This document shows positions 9,409 through 17,185 of a stretch of 64,000 nt of DNA, one piece after another (position 1 is the first letter of the stretch; each line of letters begins with the position of its first letter). The position numbers and the translations under genes are program-made. The DNA lies in contig NZ_LR597505.1 of the NCBI RefSeq assembly GCF_902150035.1, forward strand, positions 1 through 64,000, given 5' to 3'. Origin of the DNA: Enorma burkinafasonensis. Lineage in GTDB: Bacteria > Actinomycetota > Coriobacteriia > Coriobacteriales > Coriobacteriaceae. The notes below the pieces were generated by a model. It worked only from the letters and a program-made list of their open reading frames with translations. It searched no databases and had not been told where the DNA came from.

Positions 9409-10761
9409 TCAGGCGACGACGAAGCCGAGCGCCAGGTAGAAGACGAGCGTGATGGCGCCCGCGATGAGCGCATAGGGGCGCGCGCTCTTGGTGAGGTCCA
9501 CGGCGTTCGTGCCGAGCTCCTCGCCGATGAACATCACCAGCGCGCCGCGCGGCGACAGCACCGTGCCGAAGGTCGCGGCCGAGAAGAGCACGGCCGAGAG
9601 CACGAACGGGCTGATGCCGAGTGCATCGGTCACGGGCAGGCATGCCGCCATGAACAGCGAGGTGGCAGGCCAGAACATGCCCGTAAGGGTGCCGATGGCG
9701 GTCGCCGCGATGAAGAAGAACGCGAGCACCGCGCCGGGAACCAGGATGCCGGCGATGGCCTGGATGAGCTCGGGGAAGCCGATGAGCTTCAAGATCGTGG
9801 TGAACGTGAAGCCGACCATGAGGTACACCGTGGGCTTGAACGTCCCGAACATGCCCTTCCAGAAGCTGTCCATGAACTCGCCGAAGCTCATGATGCGGCG
9901 CGCCATGAACCAGACGCCCTCGAACACGATGACCACGAGGCACCCCATCGCGAAGTCTCCGTTGAGGTAGATGCCGACCGCGAGGAGCACGATGAGCGGG
10001 ATGATGAAGTCCATCGGACGGGCCTTGCTCGCTGAGCCGGCACCGGCGGTCTCCTCGCCGTAGCAGCCGAAGTCATACGTGCCGTCACTCTTCTTGGCGA
10101 TGGCGCCCTTGATGGAACCGAACGCGGGGATGATGCCGAGCGCGAAGAGGACCACGACCACGAGCAGGATAATCGGGAACACGAGCAGGGGCATGACCTG
10201 GGTTATGAAATCCCACGTCCCGTTCTGCGTGAAGCCGGAGGACTCCATGAGCTGCACGAAATAGACCGACCAGGTCGCCATGGGCGTCCAGGTGACCAGC
10301 GGAATGCACAGCGCGACGATGAGCATGCCGACGGTCTCGACGGGGATCTTGTTCTTGCGCCCGATGGTCTTGCCGTACGAATCGAGCACGGCGGCCTTCA
10401 GGAACTCGTCCGCATACACCACGATGCCGAGGATGATGATCGAGATGATCGACTTCTTCTCGTTGTTCGCGAACCGCGCGGTCACCCAATCGGTGAAGGC
10501 TCCGGTCGCGCCCGCATCGAAGAGGATTTGCGTGACCGCGCCGATGGCGAGCGTGAAGATGATGACCCACATGTTGCCCGGGTCGCTCGAGGTCTCGGCG
10601 AGGAAGTTGTAGAACAAGACGGGGATGTTCCAGTCGCCCGTCTGGGCCGAGTAGATCACGATCGCCGTCACGATGCCCAGGATGCACGATTCGAACGCGC
10701 GCTTGGACACCATGATCGCCACGAAGGCGACGACGATGGGGATAAGGCTTACGGCAAACAT
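9409..10761 (-). CDS. NhaC-type Na+/H+ antiporter-like carrier
   Basis: A 450-residue, very hydrophobic protein with 11-13 predicted membrane segments. It resembles the NhaC branch of the ion transporter superfamily, with the conserved YADEFLKAAVLDSYGK region after the third helices and an ending rich in FSAATFGTVLSPRGALVMFIG. Family members exchange Na+ for H+ or carry amino acids and amines. Placed between the carbamoyltransferase and agmatine deiminase genes, it may carry an amine substrate or balance pH during amine catabolism. Only 31 bp separate it from the gene before, so it is part of the operon. Confidence 0.8.
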   Translation of the reverse strand: MFAVSLIPIVVAFVAIMVSKRAFESCILGIVTAIVIYSAQTGDWNIPVLFYNFLAETSSDPGNMWVIIFTLAIGAVTQILFDAGATGAFTDWVTARFANNEKKSIISIIILGIVVYADEFLKAAVLDSYGKTIGRKNKIPVETVGMLIVALCIPLVTWTPMATWSVYFVQLMESSGFTQNGTWDFITQVMPLLVFPIILLVVVVLFALGIIPAFGSIKGAIAKKSDGTYDFGCYGEETAGAGSASKARPMDFIIPLIVLLAVGIYLNGDFAMGCLVVIVFEGVWFMARRIMSFGEFMDSFWKGMFGTFKPTVYLMVGFTFTTILKLIGFPELIQAIAGILVPGAVLAFFFIAATAIGTLTGMFWPATSLFMAACLPVTDALGISPFVLSAVLFSAATFGTVLSPRGALVMFIGEELGTNAVDLTKSARPYALIAGAITLVFYLALGFVVA

Positions 10762-10792
10762 ATTGACCTCCTATCAGTGGCCCACTTGGCGC

Positions 10793-11923
10793 CTACTCGA
10801 CGTCATCGCCCATGACCGCGTACGTCACGGCCTTGATGGTGTGCTGGCGGTTGCCGGCCTCCTGGAAGATGTAGCGCGCGTTCTGCTCGAACACCTCATC
10901 GGTGACCTCGAATCCCTTCGCGAGATACGCCCGAAACTCGGGATCGTCGATCTGGGCGATGAGGTTGCGCGCCGCGCTGTGCCCATCGTTATGGGTGGCG
11001 GGAAGCATATGGATGAAGATGGCGTTCGGGTTGCCGGTCCGCTCCATGAGCTCGCGGTTGACCTGGTAGGGCCGGTACTTGATGATGCCGGGCAGCCACG
11101 TGATGGCGCTGTTGGTGAAAAAGCCCCAGTTCTCAGTGGAGACGACATCCGTCCCCTCGATGGCGTCGACATCCTCGGTCTCGAGGAACGAGCAGTCCGG
11201 GTTGTACTTCGCATAGAGGTCCTGGATGACCTGCTTCTGCTCGTCGGGCAGCGCGCCCGACCAACCGTCGATCGTCGAGCCGGCGGGCACCTCGCGGCGG
11301 AAGAGCTCCTGCTCCTCCGGGGTGAGCTTGGAGACGGCCTCGTCGAGGGTCATGTAGGAGGTGATGAAGCGGAAGTTCATGCCGAGCATCGCGCACGCGA
11401 CGGCATAGGAATACGCGCAGCACGCCCCGCCGCGGCCGATATAGGTGAACGTCTTACCGCGATAGCCCTCGCGGCCGAACACCTCGTCGAGGGTCATGAA
11501 GTCGGCGAGCATCTGGGTCGGATGCTCATGCATCGTGTAGCCGTTGATGATGGGGATGTCGGACTCCGCCGCCATCTGGACGAGCTGCTCATGCTCCTTG
11601 CCCCGATAGGCGATCACGTCGTACATCTCCGAGAAGACGCGCATGGAGTCCTTGATGGTCTCCTTGGCCCCGAAATGCGAGTTGGACAGGTAGGTGGTGC
11701 CCATTCCCAAGTCCTGGGCAGAAGTCTCGAACGAGCAGCGGGTGCGGGTCGATTCCATCTCGAACAGCATCAGCATGTTCTGGCCGATGTTCTTCTGCTG
11801 GTTCACGCGCTCGCGCTTCTCCTTCTTGAGGCGGGCAGAGAGATCCAGCAGGTAGCGAAGCTCTTCGGGCGTGAAGTCCTCGAGCTGCAGGAAATGCCTC
11901 CCCTTAAACGACCCTTCCAACAT
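10793..11923 (-). CDS. Ornithine/putrescine carbamoyltransferase family protein, divergent
   Basis: A 376-residue transcarbamylase. The carbamoyl-phosphate loop STRTRCSFE and the HPTQMLADF motif are intact. Putrescine carbamoyltransferase would split N-carbamoylputrescine from AguA into putrescine and carbamoyl phosphate, which fits the neighbours. But the substrate-side motifs are unusual: the expected HCLP is HMLPATHNDG, and neither the SMG loop of ornithine enzymes nor the YGLYEA loop of putrescine enzymes is visible; TDVVSTENWGFF is there instead. It is also about 35 residues longer than most, with an insert around residues 190-235. ATG at 11923 has AAAGGAG 5 nt upstream. First gene of the operon, 23 bp from an operator. 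Confidence 0.8.
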   Translation of the reverse strand: MLEGSFKGRHFLQLEDFTPEELRYLLDLSARLKKEKRERVNQQKNIGQNMLMLFEMESTRTRCSFETSAQDLGMGTTYLSNSHFGAKETIKDSMRVFSEMYDVIAYRGKEHEQLVQMAAESDIPIINGYTMHEHPTQMLADFMTLDEVFGREGYRGKTFTYIGRGGACCAYSYAVACAMLGMNFRFITSYMTLDEAVSKLTPEEQELFRREVPAGSTIDGWSGALPDEQKQVIQDLYAKYNPDCSFLETEDVDAIEGTDVVSTENWGFFTNSAITWLPGIIKYRPYQVNRELMERTGNPNAIFIHMLPATHNDGHSAARNLIAQIDDPEFRAYLAKGFEVTDEVFEQNARYIFQEAGNRQHTIKAVTYAVMGDDVE

Positions 11924-11945
11924 AAGCACTCCTTTCATATTTCTA

Positions 11946-11965
11946 AACATACATGTATGTATGTT
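11946..11965. promoter_or_regulatory. Palindromic operator upstream of the agmatine operon
   Basis: AACATACAT-GT-ATGTATGTT is a perfect 9-bp inverted repeat around GT. It lies 23 bp upstream of the carbamoyltransferase start and just after the tetR stop. A near-identical palindrome sits upstream of tetR itself, so it is most likely the TetR binding site. Confidence 0.8.
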
Positions 11966-12000
11966 TTTCGGTAAGAGCAACGCCCAGCCTGGACACTTGG

Positions 12001-12603
12001 CTAGACCAGGCGCTGGAGCAGCAGATCGACTAGTATTTTGATTTCGTCTTCGGTGAAGAACGTGCCGTCGGGCCGAGGCGTCTCGGCAACGTTGTAGTTA
12101 TCGAACCCGAGCAGGGTCATATACAGCGAGAGTGTGAGCATACGCGAGCTGATGTCGGTCCTGAACTCCCCCCGCTCCTGCCCGCGGCGGATCTCGCCCT
12201 CGATAATCGCGGTGAAGTCGCGGTCGAGCCTCGATTGGATCTCGGTGAGCTCCGGGAGGCCATCGCTGAGCTCTACCTTGTAGAGCACGATCTTGATATA
12301 GGGGTTGTCGGCGTTCTTCTTTCCCAAGTCGACCTCAAGGAAGCTCTTGAGGGTCTCATACGCCGAGTCGTAGTGCGTGTAGCTCGTGTAGATATCCCGA
12401 TAGAACGCCTCGTAGCGGCGAAGGATCTCCTCGAGGATATCCTTCTTGCTGTTGAAGTTCCAATAGAAGGCGCCGCGCGTGAGGCCCACGCGCTTCACGA
12501 TATCCTCGAGGGTCGTGTGGCTGTAGCCTTTCTCGATAAACGTATCGATCGCCGAGGAGATGATGAGCTCGCGCGTCTCCGCGGAATTGTGCTGCCGTGC
12601 CAT
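12001..12603 (-). CDS. TetR/AcrR-family transcriptional regulator of the agmatine operon
   Basis: The 200-residue protein has the N-terminal TetR helix-turn-helix (about 10-55: AIDTFIEKGYSHTTLEDIVKR, then VGLTRGAFYWNFNSKKDIL) and a helical ligand-binding half. Such proteins usually repress until a small ligand binds; agmatine or a product would be logical, but this is inference. It is read in the same direction as, and just upstream of, the amine operon. Two matching palindromes flank it (11946-11965 and 12726-12747), which suggests it controls both itself and the operon. Confidence 0.9.
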   Translation of the reverse strand: MARQHNSAETRELIISSAIDTFIEKGYSHTTLEDIVKRVGLTRGAFYWNFNSKKDILEEILRRYEAFYRDIYTSYTHYDSAYETLKSFLEVDLGKKNADNPYIKIVLYKVELSDGLPELTEIQSRLDRDFTAIIEGEIRRGQERGEFRTDISSRMLTLSLYMTLLGFDNYNVAETPRPDGTFFTEDEIKILVDLLLQRLV

Positions 12604-12725
12604 CTCCCCTCCTCTCGTCGCGAACGGCTCCGACCAGGCCCTCGTTGCCGCGAAGAGCGATAGCCCGTGCCGATCGCGATCGCCGATGACTTCTGGTAGT
12701 TTGTACTATAGTCGAACCTAGGATT

Positions 12726-12747
12726 AAATACATACGTGTATGTATTT
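12726..12747. promoter_or_regulatory. Palindromic operator upstream of tetR
   Basis: AATACATAC-GT-GTATGTATT is a perfect 9-bp inverted repeat around the same GT centre as the site at 11946-11965 (one further A/T pair extends it on each side). It lies 122 bp upstream of the tetR start, in the promoter region, and fits autoregulation by TetR. Confidence 0.75.
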
Positions 12748-12751
12748 TACT

Positions 12752-12782
12752 GGCGAACGGTAGGAATGCCGCGGCGAACGTA
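12752..12782. repeat. Two GGCGAACG sites 21 bp apart
   Basis: GGCGAACGGT (12752-12761) is repeated as GGCGAACGTA (12773-12782), exactly 21 bp on. The complement, ACCGTTCGCC, resembles ACCGTT motifs that recur in 21- or 22-bp steps at 21042 and 30863-30980. Lies between tetR and mazG. A regulator site is possible. Confidence 0.4.
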
Positions 12783-12819
12783 CGGCATCCCACGCATCCG
12801 GACATCGGGCCCGCATGCC

Positions 12820-13704
12820 CTACTCCCCTGCCTTGACCTCGTTCCAGAGGCGGTTGAGCTCCTCGGTCGACAGGTCCTCGACAGCGCGGCCTGCCCGATG
12901 GGCCAGCTCCTCCATCGCGCTCCAGCGGGCGCGGAACTTGCGCGTGCTCGCCCGGAGCGCGCTCTCGGCGTCGATCCCCTCCCGGCGCGCGACGTTCACG
13001 AGCGCGAAGAGCAGGTCACCGAACTCGAGCTCGCGCTCCGGGCTGCCCGGGGCCTCCGCCTCGAACTCGGCGCGCTCCTCGGCGACCTGGCGCCAGATAT
13101 CGTCGACGGTCTCCCACTCGAACCCGGCTTTCGCGGCGCGCTTGGAGACTTTCTCGGCCTGCATGAGCGCGGGAAGCGAATGCGGGACGGAATCGAGCAG
13201 GCCCGCGGGGCGCTCGGGAGCGGCAGCGGCGCCCTCGCCGTCCGCTGACGCGCGCCCCTCGCGCTCGGCGCGCTTCACCTGGTCCCAGATGTCGAGCACC
13301 TGGGCGGCGTCCTTGGCGCCCGTGACGTCGCCGAACACATGAGGGTGCCGGCGGATGAGCTTCTCGTCGAGGTCGCTCACCACATCGGCGATCGTGAACT
13401 CGCCCGCGTCCGCGGCGATCTGGGCATGGAGCATGACCTGCATGAGCACGTCGCCGAGCTCCTCGCGCAGATGCGCGCTCTCCCCCGCCTCGATGCACTC
13501 GACCGCCTCGTAGGCCTCCTCGAGCATGTTCTTCGCGATGGACCCATGCGTCTGCACGCGGTCCCACGGGCAGCCGTCGGGCTGGCGCAGCCGCCAGATC
13601 GTCTCGGTGAGGCGGTCGAAGGCGTCGCGCGCGTCGGGGCGGGTCGAGCGGTCGCGCGCCGGCTCCGTGCCCTCCCCGGCGCGCATCCCGGAAACGTCGG
13701 CCAT
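12820..13704 (-). CDS. mazG: Nucleoside triphosphate pyrophosphohydrolase MazG
   Basis: Hydrolyses (d)NTPs to the monophosphate and PPi, a house-cleaning role. The 294-residue protein has the two MazG repeats: the first with CPWDRVQTHGSIAKNMLEEAYE, then LREELGDVLMQVMLHA (Mg-binding EExxE and ExxD), and a weaker second copy near the C-terminus ending WNEVKAGE. An Ala/Arg-rich linker joins them. Directly downstream of the phosphoesterase gene with a 3-bp gap, so co-transcribed. Start at 13704 is the most upstream ATG before the stop of the preceding gene. Confidence 0.93.
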   Translation of the reverse strand: MADVSGMRAGEGTEPARDRSTRPDARDAFDRLTETIWRLRQPDGCPWDRVQTHGSIAKNMLEEAYEAVECIEAGESAHLREELGDVLMQVMLHAQIAADAGEFTIADVVSDLDEKLIRRHPHVFGDVTGAKDAAQVLDIWDQVKRAEREGRASADGEGAAAAPERPAGLLDSVPHSLPALMQAEKVSKRAAKAGFEWETVDDIWRQVAEERAEFEAEAPGSPERELEFGDLLFALVNVARREGIDAESALRASTRKFRARWSAMEELAHRAGRAVEDLSTEELNRLWNEVKAGE

Positions 13705-13707
13705 CGC

Positions 13708-14277
13708 CTACGCCTCCTCGAGCACGACGTGGCGGAACGCCTCGGCGAGCGGCAGGCCGCTCTCGTAGATGCCGTAGCTGTGCGTCCCGTCCTTGGGGAT
13801 GCTCGCGCTGCCGGGGTTGAACGCCCAGATCCCCGGATGACCCGGGACCGCCTCGTTCACCTTGACGTGCGTGTGCCCGTAGACGATCGCCGACCCCTCC
13901 GCGAGCGGGGGCAGGTTGTCGACGCTGTTGTGGAAGCCGGCGCCGAAGATGTGCCCGTGCGTGAGGAAGAGCGCGCGGCCGCCCTCGTCCATAAGCACGG
14001 CGTAGTCGGCCATGCACGGGAAGTCGAGCACCATCTGGTCGACCTCCGCCTCGCAGTTGCCGCGCACGGCGATGAGCCTACCCGTCTCGGCAAGCCCGTT
14101 CACCAGCGGGATCACGCGCTTGGGATCGTAGTCGCGCGGCAGGTCGTTGCGCGGGCCGTGGTAGAGCACGTCACCCAGCAGCACGATGCGGTCGGGCTGC
14201 TCGCGGTCGATGGCGTCCGCGAGACGCCCCGCCCAGTACGCCGACCCGTGGATATCCGATGCGATGAGGACCTTCAT
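13708..14277 (-). CDS. YfcE/MJ0936-type metallophosphoesterase
   Basis: A 189-residue calcineurin-like phosphodiesterase. The metal-binding motifs are SDIHG at the N-terminus, LGDVLYHGPRN, VRGNCE, THGHIFG and YGHTHV. This set and size match E. coli YfcE, a phosphodiesterase with loosely known substrates. The ATG at 14277 lies 2 bp after the stop of the aldo/keto reductase gene, so translation is coupled. Upstream sequence in this frame is the shadow of that gene. Confidence 0.92.
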   Translation of the reverse strand: MKVLIASDIHGSAYWAGRLADAIDREQPDRIVLLGDVLYHGPRNDLPRDYDPKRVIPLVNGLAETGRLIAVRGNCEAEVDQMVLDFPCMADYAVLMDEGGRALFLTHGHIFGAGFHNSVDNLPPLAEGSAIVYGHTHVKVNEAVPGHPGIWAFNPGSASIPKDGTHSYGIYESGLPLAEAFRHVVLEEA

Positions 14278-14279
14278 GG

Positions 14280-15425
14280 CTAGTTCCCTTCCTTGTCGAA
14301 CAGCCCCGCGGCATCGCGGAGCACCTCGATGATGGGCAGATGCTGCGGGCAGGCGGCCTCGCACTGGCCGCACGCGATGCACGCGGACGCCCGGGCCGAG
14401 CCCGCGTCGAGCGCGTGCGTGTACATGATATCGGAGCGGCCGTCCTGGTAGCGGCGCTGGGTGTTGAGCGCGGCGATGATGGCGGGGATGTCGATGCCCT
14501 GGGGGCAGCCGGGCGTGCAGTAGCGGCAGGCGGTGCACCCCACGGTCTCGACCGAGGTGAAGACCTCGGCGACCCGGACGAGCAGCGCGCGGTCAGTGTC
14601 GTCGAGCGACTTGAATCCGGCGGGGTCCAGAAGGTCGAGGTTCTCGGCCATCTGCGCCTCGTCGGACATGCCCGAGAGCACGACCTTCACATTGGGCAGC
14701 GACGCCGCGAAGCGCAGCGCCCACGACGCCTGCGTGGCCGCGGGGTCCGCCTCGGCAAGGAGGGCTGCCGCGTCATCCGGCAGCTTGGCGAGCGTGCCGC
14801 CCTTGACGGGCTCCATCACCACCACGGGCACGCCGTGGCGCTCGGCCGTCTCGTAGCATGCCCGCGCCTGCACCGCCTCGTGCTCCCAGTCGAGGTAGTT
14901 GAGCTGCAGCTGCACGAACTCCGCCTCGGGGTGCTCGGTAAGCAGCCGATCAAGCACGTCGGCGGTATCGTGGCACGAGAAGCCCAGGTGGCGGATGAGG
15001 CCCTCGTCCTTCATGCGGCGCGCCCACTCCCAGCAGCCGAAGTCCTCGTACATCTTGATCTGGTCGCCGGCGACGTTGTGCATGAGGTAGTAGTCGAAGT
15101 ACCCCGCGCCCGTGCGCTCGAGCTGCTCGGCGAAGATGCGCTCCACATCGCCCGGCTCCTTGAGCAGCCAGCCCGGCATCTTGGTGGCGAGCGTGAAGCT
15201 GTCGCGCGGGTAGTGGTCGACCAGCGCCTCCTTGGCGATGCGCTCCGAGGCCCCGTCATGGTAGACGTAGGCCGTGTCGAAATAGGTGAAGCCGCGGGCC
15301 ATGAAGGCGTCGACCATGCCCTTCACGCGCTCGACATCGACCGGCGCCCCCTCGCCCTCGCCCGCTAGCGGCAGACGCATGAGCCCGAAGCCCAGCTTGC
15401 CCTCTACCTCATCGAATGCAGCCAT
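14280..15425 (-). CDS. Aldo/keto reductase with C-terminal 2x[4Fe-4S] ferredoxin domain
   Basis: A 381-residue protein. Residues 1 to about 290 form an AKR TIM barrel: GFGLMRLP, FDTAYVYHDG with the catalytic Tyr region, LATKMPGW with the catalytic Lys, and YYLMHN. The C-terminal part has two cysteine clusters, CTACRYCTPGCPQGIDIP and CIACGQCEAACPQHLP, typical of two [4Fe-4S] clusters. Such enzymes are common in anaerobes and probably use ferredoxin-linked electrons; the substrate is unknown. Start at 15425 is preceded by GAGGGGAG. First gene of a trio with the phosphoesterase and mazG. Confidence 0.93.
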   Translation of the reverse strand: MAAFDEVEGKLGFGLMRLPLAGEGEGAPVDVERVKGMVDAFMARGFTYFDTAYVYHDGASERIAKEALVDHYPRDSFTLATKMPGWLLKEPGDVERIFAEQLERTGAGYFDYYLMHNVAGDQIKMYEDFGCWEWARRMKDEGLIRHLGFSCHDTADVLDRLLTEHPEAEFVQLQLNYLDWEHEAVQARACYETAERHGVPVVVMEPVKGGTLAKLPDDAAALLAEADPAATQASWALRFAASLPNVKVVLSGMSDEAQMAENLDLLDPAGFKSLDDTDRALLVRVAEVFTSVETVGCTACRYCTPGCPQGIDIPAIIAALNTQRRYQDGRSDIMYTHALDAGSARASACIACGQCEAACPQHLPIIEVLRDAAGLFDKEGN

Positions 15426-15501
15426 GCGACCACGCTCCCCTCGGCATGCGAAAACCGGCACCCGCAGGCGCCCTCTCCCCGCTTGTACCCCAACGCGACG
15501 C

Positions 15502-15538
15502 AAAACGACACGGCCCCGGGAGTCCCGTCGGGGCCGTG
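15502..15538 (-). terminator. Terminator downstream of the GPH symporter gene
   Basis: A 10-bp perfect stem (CACGGCCCCG/CGGGGCCGTG) with a 10-nt loop, followed on the minus strand by TCGTTTTG. It ends the GH3-symporter transcript before the aldo/keto reductase gene. Confidence 0.75.
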
Positions 15539-15645
15539 CCGTCGGTATCCGCCGTGCCACCGCGTGACTTGTCGCACGGCTCCTTGCAACAGCTGCGCGA
15601 TTCGGGGAGAGAGGTTCCGGCGGCAGCGGCTGTAGGGCTATGAGG

Positions 15646-15680
15646 CCCCTGCGGCAGCGGAGTGCGTGCCCCCGCAGGGG
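15646..15680. other. Hairpin just after the symporter gene
   Basis: CCCCTGCGG (15646-15654) pairs with CCGCAGGGG (15672-15680), a 9-bp perfect stem with a 17-nt loop, 28 bp after the symporter stop. No T-run follows, so it may stabilise the mRNA end or assist the terminator 110 bp further on. Confidence 0.5.
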
Positions 15681-15708
15681 AGGTACAAGGAGGGACGATG
15701 GATCGGCG

Positions 15709-17115
15709 CTACGCCTCCATGTGCTTCTTGGCGAGATCCGCCTCCATCTCGTCCATGGTCTTCTTGTCCAGGTTGTAGATGAACTTGATCGACACGTACT
15801 CGAGCAGGGCGGCGACCAGATAGCCGGCGGCGACCATGTAGCGCATGTTGAGCGCGACGTCGACGGGCTGGGCGGCGCCGAGCGCCTCGTTGTACCCGAG
15901 CCAGACCATGATCACGAGGCCGAGCGACGGGGCGAGGCCGTTGGTGAGCTTGCGGAAGAAGACGTAGAGCGAGTACGTGGTGCCCTCGTCGCGGCGGCCG
16001 CTCTTCCACTCGCTGTAGTCGATCGCGTCGGCGATGAGCGCGTACATGGTGCACATGAAGATGCCGAGGCCGGCGCCGTAGATGATCATGAGCACGAAGA
16101 AGATCGCGATACCCGTGGCATCCGGCGTGATGGGGGCGATAAGCATGATGGCGCTCGCGGCGATGCTCACGAGAATGCCCGCGGCGGCGCTCTCCTTCTT
16201 GCCCCAACGCGCCACGATCTTGCCGACGAAGGGGATGAACAGGAACATGGGGACCTGCGTGCACAGGTTCAGCAGGCCGGAGACCTGGGCGTTGTGGAAG
16301 TACGACTGGAACATCACGGTGCCGGCGGTCGACACGCCGAACATGCCGAGGAACATGGCGACGGCGGGCAGGGTGGCGCCGATGGCGGCGCGGTTGTGGA
16401 TGAAGTTCTTGAGCGCCGCGAGATAGTTGAACTTCTGCTGCTTCTCGGCGGGCGCGGTCTGCACGCGCTCCACCGTGGTGGCGATGCAGAACTGGATCAC
16501 GACGAAGCCGATGGCACCGAGCACGAGCGCGGCGATGAAGAGCCTTTCGCCCATGAGCTCGTTGTTGGCGTCATAGATGATGATGGGCAGCAGCGAGCCG
16601 GCGATGAGCGTCGCGAGGAAGGAGCCCACCTGGCGCGCGGACGAGAGCGTGGTGCGCTTGCCCGGGTCGGACGTGATGGCGGCAAGGAGCGAGCCGTACG
16701 GTACGTTCACGAGCGTGTAGGCGCAGTCGTAGAGCATGTAGCCCACGATGCAGAGGATGATCTTCGCCATATCGGGCGCACCGGGCACCGGCAGGAAGCA
16801 CAGCAGGCCGGAAATGAACAGAAGGAAGCTGCCGTAGAACATGAAGGTGCGGAACTTGCCGCGCTTGAAGTCGCGGTGCGTGGAGTCCATGATGCCGCCG
16901 ATGAGCGGGTCGTTCACGGCGTCCCAGATCTTCAGGAACACCATGATGCCCGCGAAGACGAGCGAGTTGATGCCCATGTACTGGGTGAAGAAGATCGTGA
17001 AGTACGAGCCGGCGAGCGTGAAGGCCATGTTGCAGCCGAAGTCGCCCGCGGCATAGGAGATGTAGTCGAGAAAGCCGACCTTCTCGCGGTTTTTCGGTAT
17101 CGTTGTCGTTGCCAT
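15709..17115 (-). CDS. GPH-family sugar:cation symporter
   Basis: A 468-residue MFS-type protein with about 12 membrane helices. The N-terminus reads YISYAAGDFGCNMAFTLAGSYFTIFFTQY, and the loop after helix 2 has KIWDAVNDPLIGGIMDS, both hallmarks of glycoside-pentoside-hexuronide:cation symporters (MelB type). Its place directly after a GH3 glucosidase-type gene suggests import of a glycoside or the released disaccharide. Start chosen at 17115 with AAAGGAC upstream. Same transcript as the GH3 gene and controlled by the LacI upstream. Confidence 0.92.
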   Translation of the reverse strand: MATTTIPKNREKVGFLDYISYAAGDFGCNMAFTLAGSYFTIFFTQYMGINSLVFAGIMVFLKIWDAVNDPLIGGIMDSTHRDFKRGKFRTFMFYGSFLLFISGLLCFLPVPGAPDMAKIILCIVGYMLYDCAYTLVNVPYGSLLAAITSDPGKRTTLSSARQVGSFLATLIAGSLLPIIIYDANNELMGERLFIAALVLGAIGFVVIQFCIATTVERVQTAPAEKQQKFNYLAALKNFIHNRAAIGATLPAVAMFLGMFGVSTAGTVMFQSYFHNAQVSGLLNLCTQVPMFLFIPFVGKIVARWGKKESAAAGILVSIAASAIMLIAPITPDATGIAIFFVLMIIYGAGLGIFMCTMYALIADAIDYSEWKSGRRDEGTTYSLYVFFRKLTNGLAPSLGLVIMVWLGYNEALGAAQPVDVALNMRYMVAAGYLVAALLEYVSIKFIYNLDKKTMDEMEADLAKKHMEA

Positions 17116-17185
17116 ATCCGTGTCCTTTCTCATCGGTATGGTAGCCCGGGGCGGCCGCTACCCGCTCCGGGCGCGATCGCTGATG

